Positions 52,827 to 57,447 of a DNA stretch of 57,447 nt are shown piece after piece. The translations under genes and the position numbers were made by a program. Source of the DNA: an uncultured candidate division WPS-2 bacterium. Lineage in GTDB: Bacteria; Vulcanimicrobiota; Vulcanimicrobiia; Vulcanimicrobiales; Vulcanimicrobiaceae. Each line of letters begins with the position of its first letter. Positions within the stretch are counted from its first letter, which is position 1. The notes under the pieces are model-generated. The model saw nothing but the letters and a program-made list of their open reading frames with translations, had not been told where the DNA came from and ran no database searches. Where the stretch lies: contig CALEYW010000060.1 of NCBI GenBank assembly GCA_937927945.1, forward strand, positions 1 to 57,447, read 5' to 3'.

Positions 52827-54566
52827 TTGGAGACGATCGACATCATCGGCGGCGTGCCGTTCGGCATCGCCGCTCGGCCCGAACCGGCGAACGGCGCGGG
52901 CGACGGACGGCGCAAGAAGAAGCGTCGTGAGGGACGAGGGCGGCCGGTCGATCCGGACGCGCTGCTCGAGGTGCGCGCGCTGCTCGGCGACGAGCCGCGC
53001 CGGCGCGATCTCCTGATCGAGCACCTCCACAAGATCCAGGATCGCTATCGCGCGCTCTCCGCGCCGCACCTCGTCGCGCTCGCCGAAGAAATGCGGCTGG
53101 CGCCGGCCGAAGTCTTCGAAGTCGCGACCTTCTACCACCACTTCGACGTGGTGAAGGACGGCGAAGCGGCGCCGCCTGCCGTTACCGTGCGCGTGTGCGA
53201 CGGCCTCTCGTGCGAGATGGCCGGGGCGCAGAATCTGCTCGCGCTCCTACGTGCCGGCGGCTACGGTGACGGCGTGCGCGTGATCGCGGCCCCGTGCGTC
53301 GGGCGCTGCGAGTCCGCACCGGTCGCGGTCGTCAACCAGAACCCGATCTGCGGCGCGACGGTCGCCGGCGTCGACGCGGCGCTCGAGGCAAAAGCGTTCA
53401 GCGCGGCGATCCCGGACTACGCCGGTTTTGACGCCTACGTCGCGGATGGCGGATACGCGCTGCTGCGCGCGTGCGTCAACGGCGAGCGCACGCCGGACGA
53501 GTTGATCGCGATCATGGAGAACGCGGGCTTGCGCGGCCTCGGCGGCGCCGGTTTCCCGGCCGGCCGCAAGTGGAAGATCGTGCGCGCCGAGGCCGCTCCC
53601 AAACTGATGGCGGTCAACATCGACGAAGGCGAGCCCGGCACGTTCAAAGATCGCTGGTATCTCGAACGCGATCCGCACCGCTTTCTCGAGGGGATGCTGA
53701 TCGCTGCGTGGGCGGTCGGCATCGCTGAGATCTACGTGTACCTGCGCGACGAATACGCGCATTGCCGAAAGATCCTCACCGACGAGATCGCGGCGCTGCA
53801 AGCCGCATCGCCGGTGCCGCTGCCGCCGATCCACCTGCGTCGCGGCGCGGGCGCGTACATCTGCGGCGAAGAGTCCGCGATGATCGAGTCGATCGAAGGC
53901 AAGAAGGGCATGCCGCGACTGCGCCCCCCGTACGTGGCGCAAATCGGCGTGTTCGGCCGCCCGACGCTCGAGCACAACATGGAGACGCTCTACTGGGTGC
54001 GCGAGATCGTCGAGAAAGGCGCCGCGTGGTTCGCCGACCAGGGACGCAACGGCCGCAAAGGGCTGCGTTCGTTCTCGGTGAGCGGGCGCGTGCGCAAGCC
54101 GGGCGTGCACCTCGCGCCGGCCGGCATCACGATGCGCGAGCTGCTCGAGGAGTACGCCGGCGGCATGCTGCCCGGCCACACCTTCTACGGATACTTTCCG
54201 GGCGGTGCGTCGGGCGGGATCCTGCCCGCCTCGCTGGACGACATCCCGCTCGACTTCGACACGCTCAACAAGTACGGGTGCTTCATCGGATCCGCAGCGA
54301 TCATCGTGCTCTCCGATCGCGACACGGCGAAGAGCGCGGCGCTCAACATGCTGCGCTTCTTCCGCGAGGAGTCGTGCGGTCAGTGCACGCCGTGCCGCGT
54401 CGGCACGGCGAAGGCCGTGGCGCTCATGGAACGCGACGACTGGGACCGCGATCTGCTCACCGATCTCTCGACGGTGATGATGGACGCGTCGATCTGCGGG
54501 CTCGGCCAAGCGGCGCCCAATCCGTTCCTTTCCGTCTACAAATACTTCCCGCACGAGGTGAGCTGA
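52827..54566 (+). CDS. fdhB: Fused NuoE-NuoF NAD-reducing subunit of formate dehydrogenase
   Basis: The protein is 579 residues. After a basic N-terminus (KKKRREG), residues 45-190 are NuoE/HoxE-like, with [2Fe-2S] ligands in VCDGLSCEM and APCVGRCESAP. Residues 205-575 are NuoF-like: GLRGLGGAGFPAGRKWKIVR (FMN/NADH), DEGEPGTFKDRWYLERDPHR, GAGAYICGEESAMIESIEGK, and the [4Fe-4S] motif EESCGQCTPCRVG with a distal Cys in SICGLGQAAPNP. It passes electrons from the catalytic subunit to NAD+. TTG 52827 is the start, with CGAGG upstream. It lies 2 bases before the second catalytic subunit and should serve both. Confidence 0.94.
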   Translation: METIDIIGGVPFGIAARPEPANGAGDGRRKKKRREGRGRPVDPDALLEVRALLGDEPRRRDLLIEHLHKIQDRYRALSAPHLVALAEEMRLAPAEVFEVATFYHHFDVVKDGEAAPPAVTVRVCDGLSCEMAGAQNLLALLRAGGYGDGVRVIAAPCVGRCESAPVAVVNQNPICGATVAGVDAALEAKAFSAAIPDYAGFDAYVADGGYALLRACVNGERTPDELIAIMENAGLRGLGGAGFPAGRKWKIVRAEAAPKLMAVNIDEGEPGTFKDRWYLERDPHRFLEGMLIAAWAVGIAEIYVYLRDEYAHCRKILTDEIAALQAASPVPLPPIHLRRGAGAYICGEESAMIESIEGKKGMPRLRPPYVAQIGVFGRPTLEHNMETLYWVREIVEKGAAWFADQGRNGRKGLRSFSVSGRVRKPGVHLAPAGITMRELLEEYAGGMLPGHTFYGYFPGGASGGILPASLDDIPLDFDTLNKYGCFIGSAAIIVLSDRDTAKSAALNMLRFFREESCGQCTPCRVGTAKAVALMERDDWDRDLLTDLSTVMMDASICGLGQAAPNPFLSVYKYFPHEVS

Positions 54567-54567
54567 A

Positions 54568-57330
54568 GTGAACGGGGATACGAACGTGGCGATCGCCTTC
54601 ACGCTCAACGGAACGCCGGTCAGCGCGCGCACCGACGAGACGATTCTGCAAGCCGCCGACCGGCACGGCATCGAGATCCCGCGGCTGTGTTATAAGGACG
54701 GCTACCGTCCCGACGGCAACTGCCGCGTCTGCATGGTGGAGATCGACGGCGAACGCGTCCTCGCGCCGTCGTGCTGCCGGATGCCGGCCGAGGGAATGAA
54801 GGTCACCAGCACCAGCGACCGCGCGGTGAAATCGCAGCGGCTCGTCACCGAACTGCTGCTCACCGACATGCCGGCGCAAACGACGTCGCCGTACAAGCGG
54901 GAATCCGAGCTCGACGTGTGGGCCGCGAAACTCGGCGTCGCGCAGCCGCGCTATCCGCAGCGGCATCAACCGGCCTCCGATCTCTCGCACCCGGCGATGT
55001 CCGTCAACCTCGATGCGTGCATTCAATGCGGCCGCTGCGTGCGCGCCTGCCGCGAAGAACAGGTCAACGACGTCATCGGCTACGCCTGGCGCGGCGAGCA
55101 TGCGAAGATCGTGTTCGATTTCGACGATCCGATGGGAACGAGCTCGTGCGTCGCCTGCGGTGAGTGCGTGCAAGCCTGTCCGACCGGCGCGCTCTCGCCG
55201 GCGAACGGCGTGGCGCTGATCGAGCCCGACAAGAAGGTCGATTCGGCCTGCCCGTACTGCGGCGTCGGGTGCCTGTTGACGTACAGCGTCAAAGACAACA
55301 CGATCCTGCAGGTCGACGGCCGCGACGGCCCTTCCAACGCGAGCCGGCTGTGCGTCAAGGGCCGCTTCGGCTTCGACTACGTGCACAACCCCGCGCGCCT
55401 GACCAAGCCGATGATCCGCAAAGAGGGTGTGCCCAAAACGGCGGCGCTGCTCGATCCCGACGACATGTGGAACGTGTTCCGCGAGGCGACCTGGGAAGAA
55501 GCGCTCGAGCGCGGCGGCGGAACGCTGCGCGAGATCCGCGACCAGCAGGGTCCGCAGGCGCTGGCCGGTTTCGGTTCGGCCAAGGGCAGCAACGAAGAAG
55601 CCTACCTCTTCCAAAAATTGGTGCGCACCGGTTTCCGGAACAACAACGTCGACCACTGCACGCGGCTGTGTCACGCTTCGTCGGTCGCCGCGCTGCTGGA
55701 GGACGTCGGGTCGGGAGCGGTCTCGAACCAGGTCGAGGACGTCGCACTGGCCGATGTGGCGATCGTGATCGGCTCCAATCCGACGGTGAACCATCCGGTC
55801 GCCGCGACGTTCATGAAGAACGCGGCCAAGAACGGCACCAAGATCATTTTGATGGATCCGCGCCGTTCGGACCTGGCCCGCCACGCGACGTATTTTCTCC
55901 AGTTCAACGGCGACACCGACGTCGCGCTGCTCAACGGCCTCATGCACGTGATCGTCGAGGAAGGTCTCGCGAACGAAGAGTTCATCCGTACGCGAACCGA
56001 GAACTACGAAGCGCTCAAGGCCAATCTGACGGAGTACACGCCGGAAAAGGTCGCGCCGATCACCGGGATCGACGCGCAGACGATCCGCGAGGTCGCCCGG
56101 CTCTACGCGACCGCGAAGGCATCGATCATCTTCTGGGGGATGGGGATCTCCCAGCACGTGCACGGCACGGACAACGCGCGCTGTCTCATTTCGCTCGCGC
56201 TGCTGACCGGGCAGATCGGACGGCCGGGCACCGGACTGCACCCGCTGCGCGGACAGAACAACGTTCAAGGCGCCTCGGACGTCGGGCTGATCCCGATGAT
56301 GTTCCCGGACTATCAGCGGGTCGACAACGGAGCGGCGCATCGCAAGTTCGAAGCGCTCTGGAACACGCCGCTCGATGCGAAGGCCGGGTTGACCGTCACC
56401 GAGATCATGGATGCGGCGCACAACGACATCATTCGCGGCATGTACATCATGGGTGAGAACCCGGCGATGTCGGACCCCAACGTCGGCCACGCGCGCGAAG
56501 CGATGGCGAAGCTCGAACACCTGGTGGTGCAGGACATCTTCTTCACCGAGACCGCCAGTTACGCGGACGTCATCCTGCCTGCCTCGGCGTTTCCGGAGAA
56601 GACGGGAACGTTCACGAACACCGACCGGCGCGTGCAGCTCGGCCGGAAGGCGCTCGATCCGCCGGGCAACGCGCGTCAGGATCTGTGGATCATCCAGGAG
56701 ATCGCGCGGCGGCTCGGCCTGGCGTGGAACTACGCCGGCCCGGCCGAGGTGTTCGACGAGATCCGCGCCGCGACGCCGAGCATGGCGGGGATAACGTGGG
56801 AGCGCCTGGAGAGCGAAGGCTCGTGCACATACCCGCTCGAGCACGAAGGCGATCCCGGCGAACCGATCATCTTCATCGAAGATTTTCCGCGCGCCGGCGG
56901 CCGCGGGCTCTTCTATCCCGCGGCGTACACGCACGCCGACGAGATGCCCGACGCGGAGTACCCGTTCGTCTTCACCACCGGCCGCCAGCTCGAGCATTGG
57001 CACACTGGATCGATGACCCGCCGCGCCAGCGTGCTCGACGCGCTCGAGCCGGATCCGGTCGTGAGCGTGCATCCGGACGACCTCGTCGAACTCGGCACCG
57101 AGCCGGGCGGCGTGATCACGCTGCAATCACGGCGCGGCAAAATCACCGCGTACGCGCGCGCCGATCGCGGGATGCAGCGCGGCGTCCTGTTCATGCCGTT
57201 CGTCTACAACGAAGCGGCGGCGAACCTGCTCACCAACGACGCGATCGACCCCTTCGGCAAGATCCCCGAGTTCAAGTTCTGCGCGGTAAAACTTAGCCGC
57301 GGAGAACGAGTGGAAGCGTCGATCTTATAA
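54568..57330 (+). CDS. fdsA: Formate dehydrogenase catalytic subunit, cysteine form (FdsA-like)
   Basis: The protein is 920 residues. An N-terminal [2Fe-2S] domain (IPRLCYKDGYRPDGNCRVCM) is followed by two [4Fe-4S] ferredoxin motifs (CIQCGRCVRACREEQ and CVACGECVQACPTGA). Then comes the molybdopterin core, beginning ACPYCGVGCLLTYS. The metal ligand is Cys368 in HCTRLCHASSVAAL, where the upstream paralogue has Sec. Later: IIFWGMGISQHVHGTDNARC and RPGTGLHPLRGQNNVQGASD. This is the NAD-dependent, NuoG-fused FdsA/FdhF type. GTG 54568 has GAGGTGAG upstream. It can form a complex with the fused diaphorase. A strong terminator follows. Confidence 0.94.
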   Translation: MNGDTNVAIAFTLNGTPVSARTDETILQAADRHGIEIPRLCYKDGYRPDGNCRVCMVEIDGERVLAPSCCRMPAEGMKVTSTSDRAVKSQRLVTELLLTDMPAQTTSPYKRESELDVWAAKLGVAQPRYPQRHQPASDLSHPAMSVNLDACIQCGRCVRACREEQVNDVIGYAWRGEHAKIVFDFDDPMGTSSCVACGECVQACPTGALSPANGVALIEPDKKVDSACPYCGVGCLLTYSVKDNTILQVDGRDGPSNASRLCVKGRFGFDYVHNPARLTKPMIRKEGVPKTAALLDPDDMWNVFREATWEEALERGGGTLREIRDQQGPQALAGFGSAKGSNEEAYLFQKLVRTGFRNNNVDHCTRLCHASSVAALLEDVGSGAVSNQVEDVALADVAIVIGSNPTVNHPVAATFMKNAAKNGTKIILMDPRRSDLARHATYFLQFNGDTDVALLNGLMHVIVEEGLANEEFIRTRTENYEALKANLTEYTPEKVAPITGIDAQTIREVARLYATAKASIIFWGMGISQHVHGTDNARCLISLALLTGQIGRPGTGLHPLRGQNNVQGASDVGLIPMMFPDYQRVDNGAAHRKFEALWNTPLDAKAGLTVTEIMDAAHNDIIRGMYIMGENPAMSDPNVGHAREAMAKLEHLVVQDIFFTETASYADVILPASAFPEKTGTFTNTDRRVQLGRKALDPPGNARQDLWIIQEIARRLGLAWNYAGPAEVFDEIRAATPSMAGITWERLESEGSCTYPLEHEGDPGEPIIFIEDFPRAGGRGLFYPAAYTHADEMPDAEYPFVFTTGRQLEHWHTGSMTRRASVLDALEPDPVVSVHPDDLVELGTEPGGVITLQSRRGKITAYARADRGMQRGVLFMPFVYNEAAANLLTNDAIDPFGKIPEFKFCAVKLSRGERVEASIL

Positions 57331-57367
57331 CCCCGCGGGGTAGGACTCGCTCGGGGTGACAAAGAGG

Positions 57368-57400
57368 GGGGCGACATCTTGCGATGTCGCCCCGTTTCTT
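57368..57400 (+). terminator. Intrinsic terminator of the formate dehydrogenase operon
   Basis: A perfect 11-base stem GGGGCGACATC / GATGTCGCCCC with a TTGC loop is followed by GTTTCTT. It lies 38 bases after the fdsA stop. The intron begins directly after the tail. Confidence 0.93.
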
Positions 57401-57447
57401 GTGCGCCCGGCATGGACGCTTGACTTGGAGGTGAGAGTCCTCTACGG
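57401..57447 (+). mobile_element. 5' end of a group II intron (class C), truncated by the window edge
   Basis: The sequence starts GTGCGCCCGGCATGG, fits the bacterial GTGYG 5' splice consensus and closely resembles the start of the Oceanobacillus iheyensis group IIC intron as I recall it. The following GGTGAGAGTCC is also shared with that intron. It begins exactly behind a terminator hairpin and its T-rich tail, the known target of class C introns. Only the first 47 bases of domain I are in view; the reverse-transcriptase gene would lie to the right. Confidence 0.85.

Noticed and set aside
54457..57126. 889-codon minus-strand open frame
   Set aside because: It is antisense to fdsA and has shadow composition. 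The plus-strand gene carries all iron-sulfur and molybdopterin motifs.
1..57447. CRISPR array or prophage
   Set aside because: No regularly spaced repeats, cas genes, capsid, portal or terminase genes were seen. TnpB belongs to IS607 and not to a CRISPR system.

Overview
The window is one contiguous, gene-dense, high-GC stretch of a bacterial chromosome. TonB-dependent receptor, lipoprotein and BrkB-type membrane genes point to a diderm. The SOS boxes are of the CGAAC-N4-GTTCG type found in Gram-positives and several deep-branching phyla. A MalT/BTAD giant regulator and a UbiA/UbiD pair fit an uncultured lineage such as Eremiobacterota/WPS-2 or Vulcanimicrobiota. That assignment is inference; no rRNA or tRNA gene was found.

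Layout. 1-4.5 kb: a split mutasome (imuB at the left edge and imuA at 3.1-3.9 kb, each with its own LexA box), separated by redox/epimerase genes and two small exported proteins, followed by a damaged hicAB toxin-antitoxin locus. 4.6-11.4 kb: a coupled pair of M16 peptidases, an Xre-RES toxin-antitoxin pair, a MocR regulator beside a PPOX flavoprotein, and a quinone oxidoreductase. 11.4-13.5 kb: an IS607 element (serine recombinase plus TnpB) that can be removed in silico to restore a 56-residue acidic protein. 13.5-20 kb: SRPBCC, BrkB, an M48-RDD protein with an altered HExxH motif, and a tightly coupled ubiD-ubiA-SBP run suggestive of menaquinone synthesis. 20-27 kb: small genes, then an acyl-CoA ligase/SDR/PaaA-like oxygenase operon interrupted by a defective IS110, with a divergent MarR gene. 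27-34 kb: GNAT-TlpA, a DUF4382-like lipoprotein, pnp and rpsO. An AlkB and a methyltransferase-like gene sit between rpsO and pnp. 34-49 kb: Rieske protein, TonB receptor, type 2 IPP isomerase, PfpI, a decayed SDR, a BTAD regulator, pncB, polX, a multi-domain histidine kinase and a HAD phosphatase.

49.2-57.4 kb is a formate dehydrogenase cluster. The first catalytic subunit is a selenoprotein: an in-frame TGA lies at the molybdenum ligand position and is followed by a bacterial SECIS hairpin with a GGTCT loop. Next come a small acidic protein, a fused NuoE-NuoF diaphorase subunit, and a second catalytic subunit that carries Cys instead of Sec. The cluster ends in a strong intrinsic terminator. 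Directly after it the window shows the first 47 bases of a group II intron, probably class C, which is the class known to insert behind terminators.

Most informative observations: the Sec/Cys formate dehydrogenase pair with a visible SECIS, the intron 5' end behind the terminator, the traceless IS607 insertion, the separately SOS-controlled imuA and imuB, and the AlkB/methyltransferase cassette between rpsO and pnp.
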